The notes under the pieces are model-generated. The model saw only the letters and a program-made list of their open reading frames with translations, was not told the DNA's origin and made no database searches. Positions 55,727-64,000 of a stretch of 64,000 nucleotides of DNA are shown piece by piece. Positions within the stretch are counted from its first letter, which is position 1; each line of letters starts with the position of its first letter. The stretch covers positions 124,001 through 188,000 of the forward strand of contig NZ_JAGFOA010000007.1 in assembly GCF_017592545.1 (NCBI RefSeq). Direction: 5' to 3'. This DNA comes from Microbacterium stercoris (lineage in GTDB: Bacteria > Actinomycetota > Actinomycetes > Actinomycetales > Microbacteriaceae). The translations under genes and the position numbers were made by a program.

Positions 55727-55751
55727 GCGGGCCCTCTGACCGACTCAGCGG
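55710..55751 (+). repeat. 21-bp tandem duplication across a gene end
   Basis: GCCCTCTGACCGACTGAGCGG (first 20 shown by its ends GCCCTCTGACC and GACTGAGCGG) at 55710-55730 is followed directly by a copy with one mismatch at 55731-55751. The first copy contains the stop codon of the upstream membrane gene. It looks like a recent slippage duplication. Confidence 0.85.
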
Positions 55752-55808
55752 GACTGTACCGCGCAGGATCGGCCCGCGTGCTTGACAAGGGGCGCAGAGA
55801 CAAAGAAA

Positions 55809-55835
55809 GGTGGGGGTGGCGATGCCACCCCCACC
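55809..55835 (+). terminator. Hairpin after the two-component operon
   Basis: GGTGGGGGTGGC (55809-55820), loop GAT and GCCACCCCCACC (55824-55835) form a perfect 12-bp stem about 80 bp after the operon end. No U-tract follows, so it is probably a GC-rich terminator. Confidence 0.65.
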
Positions 55836-56032
55836 GGGTGCGGAACGGTTACCCGAAAACCGTCCGCGAGAGGCCGAGAGATTCTCCACCTACCCTGGGA
55901 TGGAGATTCGGCCAACGCTAAGCGTTTCCGATATCAGTATCTGTCCGATGCAAGCGGTGCGTCTGTAGGTACTTTGGGGGACATTGATGTGATTCCCCTC
56001 ACATGCGCACGCTCGGCTGCCGGAACGGCTGA
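55836..56032. other. Non-coding stretch with several palindromes
   Basis: No supported gene lies here. The stretch is clearly less GC-rich than the rest and has structured elements: an imperfect hairpin with arms TCTCCA and TGGAGA (55883-55906), a perfect palindrome AACGCT-A-AGCGTT (55914-55926) and GATA-TCAG-TATC near 55930-55941. A ribosome-site-like GGGGGAC before GATGTG near 55985 leads only into a short frame antisense to the epsilon subunit gene. It may be the leftover promoter region of a deleted gene. Confidence 0.5.
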
Positions 56033-56260
56033 TCAGCGGGCGAATCTGCCCCACGGGACATCTCGCCTCAGCGGGGTCCGCAGAGCTCGCTGCGTGCGCG
56101 ACCAGGCGCTGGGGCGCACATCCTCGGCCACCGCCTCCTCGGCTTCGCGCACATAGGCCTCGCCGACCACGGCGATGAGCGCCGCGAGCTCCTCTTCGGT
56201 CGGGTTGCCCGAGACCACCTGGATGCGCGGCGTCTCGACGGATCCGGCGTTCTCGCTCAC
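56033..56260 (-). CDS. accE: Acyl-CoA carboxylase epsilon subunit
   Basis: The GTG at 56260 overlaps the beta-subunit stop and gives 75 residues. The pattern of an acidic N-terminus, a segment [16 protein letters not shown] and a basic Trp/Arg-rich end (W-S-R and W-G-R-F) is that of the small epsilon subunits that stabilise actinobacterial acyl-CoA carboxylase complexes. Its position directly after the beta subunit is the usual one. Confidence 0.88.
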   Translation of the reverse strand: MSENAGSVETPRIQVVSGNPTEEELAALIAVVGEAYVREAEEAVAEDVRPSAWSRTQRALRTPLRRDVPWGRFAR

Positions 56261-57870
56261 AGGGGGATGTTCCCGTGCTTCTTGGCGGGCAGCTCCGCGC
56301 GCTTGCCGCGCAGGGCGCGGAGCGACTTGGCGATGGACACGCGGGTGGCGGACGGCTCGATGATGCCGTCGAGCTCGCCGCGCTCGGCCGCGAGGAACGG
56401 CGAGGCGACGTTGTAGGTGTACTCGTTGGCCAGGCGCGTGCGCACGGCCGCCACATCCTCGCCGGCCTCTTCTGCCCGCTTGATCTCGCCGCGGTACAGG
56501 ATGTTGACGGCGCCCTGGCCGCCCATGACGGCGATCTCGGCGGTCGGCCACGCGAGGTTCACGTCGGCACCCAGCTGCTTGGAGCCCATCACGATGTACG
56601 CGCCGCCGTAGGCCTTGCGCAGGATCACGGTGACCAGCGGGACGGTGGCCTCGGCATACGCGTAGAGCAGCTTCGCTCCGCGGCGGATGACGCCGGTCCA
56701 CTCCTGGTCGGTGCCGGGAAGGTAGCCCGGCACGTCGACGAGCGTCACGATCGGGATCGAGAACGCGTCGCAGAATCGCACGAAGCGGCTGGCCTTCTCG
56801 CCGGCCTCGATGTTGAGGGTGCCCGCCATCTGCGAGGGCTGGTTGGCGATGATGCCGACCGAGCGGCCTTCGACGCGGCCGAAGCCGATCACGATGTTGG
56901 GCGCGAACAGCGGCTGCACCTCGAGGAAGTCCTCGGCGTCGACGATGCCCCGGATGACCTGGTGGATGTCGTAAGGCTGGTTGGGGGAGTCCGGGATGAT
57001 CGTGTTGAGGGCGCGATCGGCATCCGTCGTCTCGAACTCGAAGCCCGTCTCGTACACCGGCGCATCGGTCTGGTTGTTGTCCGGCAGGAAGCTCAGCAGC
57101 GTGCGCGCGTAGTCGAGCGCATCCTCCTCGTCCTCTGCCAGGTAGTGCGCGACGCCGGAGCGGGTGTTGTGCGTGTACGCGCCGCCGAGCTCCTCCATGC
57201 CGACGTCCTCGCCGGTGACGGTCTTGATGACGTCGGGCCCGGTCACGAACATCTGGCTGGTCTTGTCGACCATGATCACGAAGTCGGTCAGGGCGGGCGA
57301 GTACACGGCGCCGCCGGCCGCGGGGCCCATGATGATCGAGATCTGGGGGATGACACCGGAGGCGGCGGTGTTCAGGCGGAAGATCTCGCCGTACTTGCCG
57401 AGCGCGACAACGCCCTCCTGGATGCGCGCGCCGCCCGAATCGAGGATGCCGATGATCGGCATGCCGCCCCGGAGTGCGAACTCCATCATCTTGATGATCT
57501 TCTCGCCGGCCACCTCGCCCAGCGATCCGCCGAAGGTCGAGAAGTCCTGGGAGTAGACCGCGACGGGGCGGCCGTGGATCGTGCCCACGCCCGTGACGAC
57601 CGAGTCGCCGTAGGGGCGCGAGCGATCCATGCCGAAGGCGCTCGTGCGGTGGCGCACGTACTCGTCGAACTCGACGAAGCTGCCCGGGTCGACCAGCTGC
57701 TCGATGCGCTCGCGGGCGGTCTGCTTGCCCTTGGCGTGCTGCTTCTGCCGGGCGGTCTCCTCCGCCTCGACGACGGCCTCCTCGTACCGCGCCCTCAGGT
57801 CGGCGATCTTGCCGGCCGTGGTGGACACGTCGTAGCTGGGCACGTTCTCGGGCGAGGGCGTTTCGGTCAC
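56257..57870 (-). CDS. Acyl-CoA carboxylase beta subunit (propionyl/acetyl-CoA type)
   Basis: The GTG at 57870 gives 537 residues, normal for AccD5/PccB proteins. The crotonase-fold segments [13 protein letters not shown] and [13 protein letters not shown] are present, as are D-V-P-G-Y-L-P-G-T and the [10 protein letters not shown] stretch. It transfers CO2 from carboxybiotin of AccA3 to acetyl- or propionyl-CoA, feeding fatty acid synthesis or methylmalonyl-CoA. It is coupled to the epsilon subunit and divergent from birA. A much longer open frame upstream is a shadow. Confidence 0.94.
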   Translation of the reverse strand: MTETPSPENVPSYDVSTTAGKIADLRARYEEAVVEAEETARQKQHAKGKQTARERIEQLVDPGSFVEFDEYVRHRTSAFGMDRSRPYGDSVVTGVGTIHGRPVAVYSQDFSTFGGSLGEVAGEKIIKMMEFALRGGMPIIGILDSGGARIQEGVVALGKYGEIFRLNTAASGVIPQISIIMGPAAGGAVYSPALTDFVIMVDKTSQMFVTGPDVIKTVTGEDVGMEELGGAYTHNTRSGVAHYLAEDEEDALDYARTLLSFLPDNNQTDAPVYETGFEFETTDADRALNTIIPDSPNQPYDIHQVIRGIVDAEDFLEVQPLFAPNIVIGFGRVEGRSVGIIANQPSQMAGTLNIEAGEKASRFVRFCDAFSIPIVTLVDVPGYLPGTDQEWTGVIRRGAKLLYAYAEATVPLVTVILRKAYGGAYIVMGSKQLGADVNLAWPTAEIAVMGGQGAVNILYRGEIKRAEEAGEDVAAVRTRLANEYTYNVASPFLAAERGELDGIIEPSATRVSIAKSLRALRGKRAELPAKKHGNIPL

Positions 57871-57957
57871 GCCTTCCACCCTATCCGCGGGGCCTCGCCT
57901 GGCCTTGGCGCGTCTGCACAACGACCGGGCGGATCCTGTGTCGTCTGTCACCAGCCA

Positions 57958-57963
57958 TAGGCT
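57958..57963 (+). promoter_or_regulatory. Putative -10 for leaderless birA
   Basis: TAGGCT ends exactly six bases before the birA ATG; no Shine-Dalgarno sequence is present. Confidence 0.45.
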
Positions 57964-57969
57964 TCCCGC

Positions 57970-58710
57970 ATGGACTTCCCGCAATCGCGCTCCGTGGCAG
58001 CGCAGTGGCGTCAGGTGGCGCACACCGGATCGACCAACGCGGATCTCGTGGCGCTCGCGCACGCCGATCCGGCGCTGCCCCACCTCACCGTGCTGATGAC
58101 GAGGGACCAGCGCTCGGGGCGCGGTCGCCTGGACCGCGTGTGGCAGGCGCCCGCCGGATCCGCGCTCGCGGTGTCGGTGCTCGTGCGCGTGAGGCAGGTG
58201 CCCGCGGCGCTGCGCGGCTGGATCCCGCTGGTCGCGGGCGCGGCGATGACATCGGCCGTCCGTGCGCAGCTGCCTGGATTGGACACGGGGCTGAAATGGC
58301 CGAACGACGTGCTCGTCGGCGGGCGCAAGATCTGCGGGATCCTCGCGGAGGGTGTGGCCGGCTTCGAGTCGGTGGTGATCGGATCGGGCGTGAACACCGC
58401 CATGGCGGCCGCCGACCTGCCCGTGCCCACGGCGACGTCGTTCGCGGCCCTGGGCATCGAGTGCGATGAGGACGCGCTGCTCGCCGGCTACCTGGGGGAG
58501 CTCGACCGCCTGCTCGGCGCGCTCGCGACGGATCCCGCCACGGTGCGCGCCGCGGTGCGCGGGGAGTGCCTGACCCTCGGGCGGGAGGTGAACGTGTCGC
58601 TGCCCGACGGATCCGTCCTGCGCGGCGTGGCGACGGATGTCGACGAGGAGGGGCGCCTCGTGGTGGGTGGCCGCGCCGTGTCGGCGGGCGACGTCGTGCA
58701 CGTGCGCTGA
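57970..58710 (+). CDS. birA: Biotin-[acetyl-CoA carboxylase] ligase
   Basis: The 246-residue protein has the catalytic biotin ligase domain only, without an N-terminal DNA-binding domain. The G-S-T-N-A-D segment, the biotinyl-AMP loop R-S-G-R-G-R-L-D-R and L-K-W-P-N-D-V-L-V are characteristic. It attaches biotin to the carrier domains of the alpha subunits at 43554-45482 and 48092-49861. It is divergent from the carboxylase beta gene, fitting its function. Confidence 0.95.
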   Translation: MDFPQSRSVAAQWRQVAHTGSTNADLVALAHADPALPHLTVLMTRDQRSGRGRLDRVWQAPAGSALAVSVLVRVRQVPAALRGWIPLVAGAAMTSAVRAQLPGLDTGLKWPNDVLVGGRKICGILAEGVAGFESVVIGSGVNTAMAAADLPVPTATSFAALGIECDEDALLAGYLGELDRLLGALATDPATVRAAVRGECLTLGREVNVSLPDGSVLRGVATDVDEEGRLVVGGRAVSAGDVVHVR

Positions 58711-58758
58711 CCGGCGCGTCATCCCGCTGTGTCGGAGCCCCTCGGCACAATGGAAGAC

Positions 58759-59316
58759 ATGAGCCAGCCCACGCCCGCCGCGCGTCTGCAGACGCCGCCG
58801 CCGGGCACACGAGCGCCTGAGCTCGTGGTCGCGCGGCTGCGCTCCCACGGCGGGCACCTGGTGTGGAGCGCGGTGCTGCTCATCGCGGTGGCCGGTGTCA
58901 CCGGCTGGCTCTTCGACAACCTCCCGGCGCCGTTCGAGAACTGGATGCTGCTCACCGCGGCCGGCGCCGTTGTCCTCCTCGGGGTGGTCCTGCCCTTCCT
59001 CGTGTGGCTCTCGCGCACGTACACGATCACCACGCGCCGGGTGATCAGCAAGAGCGGCCTCCTGGCGCGCCATCGCTCCGAGCTCTCTCACGCCCGCGGG
59101 TACGCGGTCACCACGCGCCGGTCGGTGGCGCAGCGCATGCGCGGCACCGGCACGCTGATGCTCTCCGACGGCGTCGAGGGGCGCCTCGAGCTGCGGGACG
59201 TGCCGCACGCGGTGCTGGTCGGCGAGGTGCTCGTCGACCAGATCGAGCTGAACCAGATCCTGGCGCACCGCGACTCGCAGGGTCTGGGCTCGACGGGCGA
59301 CATTCCGACTGACTGA
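58759..59316 (+). CDS. Membrane protein with bacterial PH domain
   Basis: The ATG at 58759 gives 185 residues; GTG at 58729 and ATG at 58750 are in frame, but CACAAT seven bases before 58759 supports a leaderless start there. After a Pro-rich N-terminus come two membrane segments (about 38-60 and 66-88) and a bPH2 domain starting [10 protein letters not shown] near residue 91. Genes of this type are often next to birA and purK in Actinobacteria. The function is unknown. Confidence 0.85.
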   Translation: MSQPTPAARLQTPPPGTRAPELVVARLRSHGGHLVWSAVLLIAVAGVTGWLFDNLPAPFENWMLLTAAGAVVLLGVVLPFLVWLSRTYTITTRRVISKSGLLARHRSELSHARGYAVTTRRSVAQRMRGTGTLMLSDGVEGRLELRDVPHAVLVGEVLVDQIELNQILAHRDSQGLGSTGDIPTD

Positions 59317-59337
59317 CCCTCTGAGAGAATGTCTCTT

Positions 59338-60450
59338 ATGAAGATCGGTGTCATCGGTGGTGGTCAGCTGGCTCGGATGATGATCGCCCCGGCGGTCGAG
59401 CTCGGAGTCGAGATCCGCGTCCTCGCCGAGGGCGAGGGGATGTCCGCGCAGCTCGCGGCGACCGCGGTCGGCGACTACAAGGACGCCGAGACCGTTCTGG
59501 CCTTCGCGAAGGACGTCGACGTCATCACGTTCGACCACGAGCACGTGCCGCAGCCGGTGCTGCGAGCCCTGGTCGACGCGGGTGTGCCGGTGCACCCCGG
59601 GCCCGATGCGCTGCAGTTCGCGCAGGACAAGCTCGTGATGCGGGCGAAGCTCGCCGAACTGGGCGCCCCGCAGCCCGACTGGGCCGCGGTCGCCGACGAG
59701 GCCGACCTGCGCGCCTTCCTCGACGACCACGGCGGTCGCGCCGTCGTCAAGACGCCGCGAGGCGGGTACGACGGCAAGGGCGTGCGCGTCGTCTCCGACC
59801 CCTCGGAGGTCGCCGACTGGTTCGCATCCTGGGACGGCCCGCTGCTCGTCGAGGAGCTCGTCGCCTTCACCCGAGAGCTGGCCCAGCAGGTCGCGCGCCG
59901 CCCGTCGGGCGAGGTCGTCGCGTATCCGGTCGCCGAGACCGTGCAGCGCGACGGCGTCTGCGCCGAGGTGATCGCGCCCGCCCCCAAGGCCAGCGAGAAG
60001 CTCATCGAGCTCGCCGCGCGCCTGGGCGTGCAGGTGGCCGAGGGCCTGGGAGTGACCGGCATGCTCGCGGTCGAGCTGTTCGAGACCGCGGATGAGCGCA
60101 TCCTGGTCAACGAGCTCGCGATGCGGCCGCACAACAGCGGTCACTGGACCCAGGACGGATCCGTCACCAGCCAGTTCGAGCAGCACCTGCGCGCGGTGCT
60201 CGACCTCCCGCTCGGCGCCACCGATCTGGCGTCGGAATGGGCCGTGATGATCAACATCCTCGGCGGCCCCGCCGAGGGCGGTCTGACCGAGCGCTTCGCC
60301 TCGGCGATGGCCGCGCATCCCGCGGCGAAGATCCACACCTACGGCAAGGATCCGCGTCCCGGGCGCAAGGTGGGGCACGTGAACATGGTCGGCGACGACC
60401 TCGACGACGTCGTGTACGAGGCCCGCGCCGCCGCGGCCTTCTTCGCCTGA
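59338..60450 (+). CDS. purK: N5-carboxyaminoimidazole ribonucleotide synthase
   Basis: The ATG at 59338 gives 370 residues; another ATG lies nine bases upstream, but the GAGAAT hexamer ends seven bases before 59338. The N-terminal [13 protein letters not shown], the ATP-grasp loop [11 protein letters not shown] and the [13 protein letters not shown] stretch identify PurK. It uses ATP and bicarbonate on AIR in purine synthesis. The purE gene for the next step follows 61 bp downstream. Confidence 0.96.
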   Translation: MKIGVIGGGQLARMMIAPAVELGVEIRVLAEGEGMSAQLAATAVGDYKDAETVLAFAKDVDVITFDHEHVPQPVLRALVDAGVPVHPGPDALQFAQDKLVMRAKLAELGAPQPDWAAVADEADLRAFLDDHGGRAVVKTPRGGYDGKGVRVVSDPSEVADWFASWDGPLLVEELVAFTRELAQQVARRPSGEVVAYPVAETVQRDGVCAEVIAPAPKASEKLIELAARLGVQVAEGLGVTGMLAVELFETADERILVNELAMRPHNSGHWTQDGSVTSQFEQHLRAVLDLPLGATDLASEWAVMINILGGPAEGGLTERFASAMAAHPAAKIHTYGKDPRPGRKVGHVNMVGDDLDDVVYEARAAAAFFA

Positions 60451-60511
60451 ACGCGGGCTCGGGCCGGGTCGCTTTCGGGAAACACCAGGCTCGCGCCCTA
60501 GCCTGTATGGC

Positions 60512-61015
60512 GTGCTGAACTCCGAGACCCCCCTTGTCGGCGTGATCATGGGATCCGATTCCGATTGGCGTGTGATGGCGGACGCCTCCGCAGCGCTGAC
60601 CGAGTTCGGCATCGCGCACGAGGTCGAGGTGGTCTCGGCGCACCGCACCCCCGACAAGCTCATGAGCTACGCGCGCGGCGCACGCGGTCGGGGCCTCCAG
60701 GCGATCATCGCCGGCGCCGGCGGCGCCGCGCACCTGCCGGGCATGGTCGCCTCCATGACGCCTCTGCCCGTCATCGGAGTGCCCGTGCAGCTCGCGACCC
60801 TCGACGGCCTCGACTCGCTGCTCTCCATCGTGCAGATGCCCGCGGGCATCCCGGTCGCCACGGTGTCGATCAATGGCGCCCGCAACGCCGGCCTGCTGGC
60901 CGCGCGGATCCTGGGAGCGGGCGATCCCGGCACCGCCGACCGCATCGAGGCGTTCGCCCGAGACCTGGAGCGCCAGGTCGAGGAGAAGAACGCGCGTCTG
61001 AAGGCCTCGCTGTGA
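60512..61015 (+). CDS. purE: N5-carboxyaminoimidazole ribonucleotide mutase
   Basis: The GTG at 60512 gives 167 residues of class I PurE. The motif G-S-D-S-D-W near residue 14, S-A-H-R-T-P near 42 and G-A-G-G-A-A-H-L-P near 68 are the catalytic and binding loops. It converts N5-CAIR to CAIR. TAGCCT lies seven bases before the GTG. The gene is followed after 13 bp by the LCP gene. Confidence 0.95.
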   Translation: MLNSETPLVGVIMGSDSDWRVMADASAALTEFGIAHEVEVVSAHRTPDKLMSYARGARGRGLQAIIAGAGGAAHLPGMVASMTPLPVIGVPVQLATLDGLDSLLSIVQMPAGIPVATVSINGARNAGLLAARILGAGDPGTADRIEAFARDLERQVEEKNARLKASL

Positions 61016-61028
61016 TGGGGGCGGTCTC

Positions 61029-62507
61029 GTGGCGGTGCGATCGGTGACGGCAGTCGGCGCCTACGCCGGCCGGTCCGGCGTGCGCCCGGCCCCTGGCCGC
61101 GCGCTGATCGACCAGCGCCCGCTCCGTCACCCCGACGGGGCGCCCGGCACGATGACGCGCCGAGGCTGGTGGCTGGTCGTGCTCGGCTGGCTCGTGCCTG
61201 GATCGGCCCAGGTGCTCGCGGGCAATCGCCGCCTCGGGCGGTTCGGGCTGGGCGCGACGCTCTGGATGTGGACGATCGGCGTTGTGCTGGTGCTGGCCGT
61301 GATGCTGTGGCGTCCGGGGGTGACGTCGGTGATGTTCGCGCCGGTGATCGGCCCCATCCTGCTCACGATCGCGCAGGTCGCGGCCGCGGGCTACGGCATC
61401 CTCTGGGTGATCCTCGGCATCGACACCCTGCGCCTGGTGCGCCTGGTGAAGACCCGCGGATGGTCGCGCGTCGGCATCGCCGTGCTGTCGATCGTGCTGA
61501 TGGTCATCTCGGGCGGCACCGCCGCGTACGCCTCGTCCAGCATCGGCGCCGTGCGTGACACCCTCGGCGCGGTGTTCGGCCAGAGCGGACCGCCGGTCGA
61601 GCCCTCCGACGGGCACTACAACATCCTGCTGCTGGGCGCCGACTCGGGCGACGGCCGGGATTCCATGCGCTTCGACAGCATCTCGGTGCTGTCGATCAAC
61701 GCCGACACGGGCGCCGTGACCATCACGGGCATCCCGCGTGACATGCGCCAGTTCCCCTTCAGCGAGGGGAGCCCGATGCGCGAGCTCTACCCGAACGGCT
61801 TCGAGGGCCACGGCGACCCGGCATGCGGCTGGGACGGCGGCATCAACCAGCTGCGCAACGCCGCGGAGAACTGCCGCGACGACAAGGGCACGGGGCTGTA
61901 CCCGGAGGCCGCCGCTCGCGGCTCGGCCCCCGGCGTGGAGGCCACGAAGGACGCGGCCGAGGGCATCCTCGGTATCGAGATCCCGTACTACGTCTTCATC
62001 GACATGCACGGCTTCGCGGCGCTGATCGACGCGCTCGGAGGCGTTGAGATCGAGGTGACAGAACGGCTTCCGGAGGGCGGCGGACCGGCATACCAGGGTC
62101 AGCCGGCGCAGGAGTGGGCGACCGGCTGGATCGAGCCGGGTCTGCAGCGTATGGACGGCGACACCGCGCAGTGGTACGCCCGATCGCGCTACACGACCAG
62201 CGACTGGGATCGGATGCAGCGTCAGCGCCAGCTGCAGCAGGCGATCCTCGCGCAGTTCACCCCGTCCACCGTGCTCACGCGGTTCCAGGATGTGGCGAAG
62301 GCCGGATCGGCGATCGTCGAGACCGATCTGCCGCAGTCGATGCTGTCGTACTTCGTCGAGCTCGGCCTCAAGGCCAAGGAGCAGCCGGTGACGACCATCG
62401 AGCTCGTGCCGCCGCTCGTCGATCCGGACGCACCCGACTTCGAGGCGATCCGGCAGCACCTCGCAGAGACGCTGCACCCGACCCCCGCGCCCACGCCGGG
62501 GGAGTAG
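61029..62507 (+). CDS. LytR-CpsA-Psr (LCP) family cell-wall glycopolymer transferase
   Basis: A GTG start gives 492 residues: about 40 hydrophilic residues, four membrane segments between roughly 45 and 172, and an extracellular LCP domain. Its conserved basic and acidic positions appear in L-L-L-G-A-D-S-G-D-G-R, R-F-D-S-I-S-V and T-G-I-P-R-D-M, and later Q-W-Y-A-R-S-R-Y and D-W-D-R-M-Q-R-Q. LCP enzymes transfer teichoic acid, arabinogalactan or similar polymers from lipid carriers to peptidoglycan. The four-helix N-terminus is longer than the single-span form. It lies next to a glycosyltransferase and a polytopic envelope protein. Confidence 0.92.
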   Translation: MAVRSVTAVGAYAGRSGVRPAPGRALIDQRPLRHPDGAPGTMTRRGWWLVVLGWLVPGSAQVLAGNRRLGRFGLGATLWMWTIGVVLVLAVMLWRPGVTSVMFAPVIGPILLTIAQVAAAGYGILWVILGIDTLRLVRLVKTRGWSRVGIAVLSIVLMVISGGTAAYASSSIGAVRDTLGAVFGQSGPPVEPSDGHYNILLLGADSGDGRDSMRFDSISVLSINADTGAVTITGIPRDMRQFPFSEGSPMRELYPNGFEGHGDPACGWDGGINQLRNAAENCRDDKGTGLYPEAAARGSAPGVEATKDAAEGILGIEIPYYVFIDMHGFAALIDALGGVEIEVTERLPEGGGPAYQGQPAQEWATGWIEPGLQRMDGDTAQWYARSRYTTSDWDRMQRQRQLQQAILAQFTPSTVLTRFQDVAKAGSAIVETDLPQSMLSYFVELGLKAKEQPVTTIELVPPLVDPDAPDFEAIRQHLAETLHPTPAPTPGE

Positions 62508-62562
62508 GCCTGCCCGTCCTGTCAGCGGCTCGCTCGGAGCGCCGCTGGTTACGCTTCGTCCC

Positions 62563-63558
62563 ATGACGGTGACGCTGCGGGTGGTGCTGGACCAGCTGGT
62601 CGCGCCCGACGACGCCGACCTCGCGGAGGCCTCGCGCGAGCTGGTGGCGGCCCTGCACGAGACGGCGCCGGAAGGGTGCGTCGTGGAGGAGCTCGTGGCC
62701 GCGCGTCCGCGGGAGATGGCACCGGGTGGAATGGTGCACTCGCCCACGCTGCGCGCCCCGCTCGCCCGCCGCGGGCGCGAGGCTACCGGAGATCAGACGG
62801 CGGTCACGGTCTGGGATCTCCGCCCGTGGGAGGCGCCGGGTGAGCTGCCGCACGTGCAGGTCGCCGACGCGCGCAAGCGCCTGCGCCGCGCCGCCAAGCG
62901 CGCCGATGCCGTGGTGGTGCCCACGCACGCCATGGCCGAGAGGCTGCGAGGTCTCGCGCGACTCGACGATCGCGTGCGGGTGATCGCCGGCGCGCATCCG
63001 GGCGGCTTCGGCGCGCCCACGGATGCCGCCGCCCGCCATCGAGATCTGGGGCTCCCTGCGCGTTTCGTCGCGCTCGTCGGGGGAGAGGACGGCCTCCCGG
63101 CGGGCCTGGCGGCCGCGGCCCCGACCGGGCTCGACGTCGTCATCCTGGACGTCCGGCCCGAGACTGCGCAAGCGGCGCGCACACGGGCGATCTCGGCCGG
63201 GTTCGACCCGGCTCGCGTTCATCCGCTCGCCTCTCTGGACCGCGGTGACCGGGCCACCGTCCTGTCCGAGGCGGTGCTCTGCCTGGCGCCCTCGGGGCAC
63301 AGCGCCTGGCCCTGGCGGGCGCTCGAGGCGATGGCGCTGGGCACCCCGCTCGTCGCTCTCGACTCCGAGGTGCATCGCGAGGTCGTGCTGGACGGTGGCC
63401 TCGTTGTGGCGGCCGACGAGCTCACCGCCGCCGTCGCCGAGACCGCGAGCGGGGGGCGCGACGCGGCACGCCTGAGGGTGCTCGGGAGGGATCGGTCGCG
63501 GGCGTTCTCCTGGGCCGGCGCCGCAGAGCGGGTGTGGCAGCTGCACGCCGACCTGTGA
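62563..63558 (+). CDS. Glycosyltransferase (GT4-like)
   Basis: The 331-residue protein has a weak N-terminal domain and a C-terminal Rossmann half with the donor-binding segment P-W-R-A-L-E-A-M-A-L-G-T-P-L-V-A, typical of GT-B glycosyltransferases of family 4. It is slightly short for the family. TACGCT seven bases before the ATG suggests a leaderless start. Its neighbours, an LCP enzyme and a large membrane protein, suggest a role in a cell-wall or surface glycan. The sugar donor is unknown. Confidence 0.82.
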   Translation: MTVTLRVVLDQLVAPDDADLAEASRELVAALHETAPEGCVVEELVAARPREMAPGGMVHSPTLRAPLARRGREATGDQTAVTVWDLRPWEAPGELPHVQVADARKRLRRAAKRADAVVVPTHAMAERLRGLARLDDRVRVIAGAHPGGFGAPTDAAARHRDLGLPARFVALVGGEDGLPAGLAAAAPTGLDVVILDVRPETAQAARTRAISAGFDPARVHPLASLDRGDRATVLSEAVLCLAPSGHSAWPWRALEAMALGTPLVALDSEVHREVVLDGGLVVAADELTAAVAETASGGRDAARLRVLGRDRSRAFSWAGAAERVWQLHADL

Positions 63559-63629
63559 TCTCGCGGGTGCTGGAGGGTGCCCGGGAGTCCTCGGAGGCGG
63601 CTCAGACCCCTGGCCTAGGATGGGTGCTC

Positions 63630-63713
63630 GTGCCATCCTCCTCCCCGATCATGACCGACTCGCCCGTGCGCAGCCGCCGCCGCGCACTGACCACCACCGT
63701 GCGCGTCGGATGA
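63630..63713 (+). CDS. Possible 27-residue leader peptide
   Basis: GTG at 63630, eight bases after TAGGAT (63616-63621), opens a 27-codon frame of Ser, Pro and Arg/Thr-rich sequence whose TGA overlaps the ATG of the next gene. It may simply be an upstream leader that couples translation, or noise. No motif is seen. Confidence 0.3.
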   Translation: MPSSSPIMTDSPVRSRRRALTTTVRVG

Positions 63714-64000
63714 TTCTGGACTGGATCGACAGCCTCCCGGCGCTCGCGTTCGCGATCGCCCTCCTGGTGCTGCCCGGCCTTCCCGCGGCGTGGCTGGCAG
63801 GGTTCCGCGGCCCGCTGCTGATCGGCATCGGATCGGTGGGATCGCTCGCGATCATCGCCGCCTCCTCCCTCGCAGCGCCCGTCGTGGGGCTGCGCTGGTC
63901 GCTGGTGCCGGTGCTGATCGGCACGGTCGTCCTGAGCCTCGTGGTCGGGATCGTCGCGGGATTCCGTCGGGGCGGGCGTCCTGCGATCCGGTCTCAGGGA
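63710..64000 (+). CDS. Polytopic membrane protein, N-terminal part (DUF6541-like)
   Basis: The ATG at 63710 overlaps the stop of the small upstream frame and the reading frame stays open for 97 codons to the window edge. The visible part has three hydrophobic segments, with L-V-L-P-G-L-P-A-A-W near residue 21 and a basic loop at the end. This looks like the start of the large multi-span actinobacterial membrane proteins found with LCP and glycosyltransferase genes. Full length and function cannot be judged. Confidence 0.75.
   Translation, partial: MILDWIDSLPALAFAIALLVLPGLPAAWLAGFRGPLLIGIGSVGSLAIIAASSLAAPVVGLRWSLVPVLIGTVVLSLVVGIVAGFRRGGRPAIRSQG

Noticed and set aside
55782-56156. 124-codon rightward frame in the gap after the two-component operon
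   Set aside because: It crosses a terminator-like hairpin, then overlaps the epsilon subunit on the other strand, and has no recognisable domain. It is only noted as possible remnant sequence.
57871-60663. Very long upstream extension of the carboxylase beta frame
   Set aside because: It would run antisense through birA, the PH protein and purK. Family length and the GTG at 57870 fix the start.

Overview
The window comes from a high-GC Gram-positive chromosome and most resembles Microbacteriaceae (Microbacterium-like). The evidence is uniformly very GC-rich coding sequence, dense ATGA/GTGA-coupled operons, an actinobacterial acyl-CoA carboxylase set (biotinylated alpha, beta and a tiny epsilon subunit), many starts placed 6-7 bases after a -10-like hexamer (a leaderless arrangement common in Actinobacteria), and one REP-like palindrome. 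No rRNA, tRNA, CRISPR array, insertion sequence or prophage was seen. The window looks like ordinary chromosome rich in catabolic operons.

Layout. 1-4465: nucleoside uptake and salvage (two ABC permeases, cytidine deaminase, thymidine phosphorylase, adenosine deaminase). 4566-17027: an aromatic/amine catabolic block. It holds an MHS-type transporter, a ThDP-dependent enzyme, a MobA-like flavin hydroxylase, an IclR regulator, an aldehyde dehydrogenase, a copper amine oxidase, a small membrane protein, an APC permease and a TetR regulator. Three of its promoter regions share a 13-bp palindrome, so much of the block is probably one IclR regulon. 17040-24958: a mannitol PTS locus with MtlD, EIICBA, enzyme I, HPr, a free EIIB, a PRD regulator and a second HPr. 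25097-33056: a homoprotocatechuate meta-cleavage operon read leftwards (hpaG-RraA fusion, GntR regulator, hpaE, hpaD, hpaH, hpaI, succinate-semialdehyde dehydrogenase), starting from a promoter with a TTGACA -35 overlapped by an inverted repeat.

33227-36602: a small orphan protein, a Cys/Met-rich copper-storage-like protein, a phosphohexomutase and a purine nucleoside phosphorylase. 36717-48030: an LpdA-type flavoprotein, then a branched-chain keto acid/leucine degradation operon (E1alpha, E1beta, E2, carboxylase beta and alpha, MaoC hydratase, CitE-like lyase, acyl-CoA dehydrogenase). Its order resembles the Mycobacterium tuberculosis Rv2495c-Rv2502c region. 48092-57870: housekeeping carboxylase subunits around a Maf pyrophosphatase, an RNA methyltransferase and a three-gene membrane/two-component operon. 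57970-64000: biotin ligase, PH-domain protein, PurK, PurE, an LCP cell-wall enzyme, a glycosyltransferase and the start of a polytopic membrane protein.

How the parts may work together (inference): the amine oxidase, and possibly the ThDP enzyme acting as an aryl-2-oxoacid decarboxylase, would make aryl aldehydes that the aldehyde dehydrogenase oxidises to aryl acids. A hydroxylase would then make homoprotocatechuate, which the hpa operon cleaves to pyruvate and succinate. The usual two-component hydroxylase HpaBC is absent here, so the MobA-like enzyme is a candidate substitute. The copper-storage-like protein could support the copper amine oxidase.
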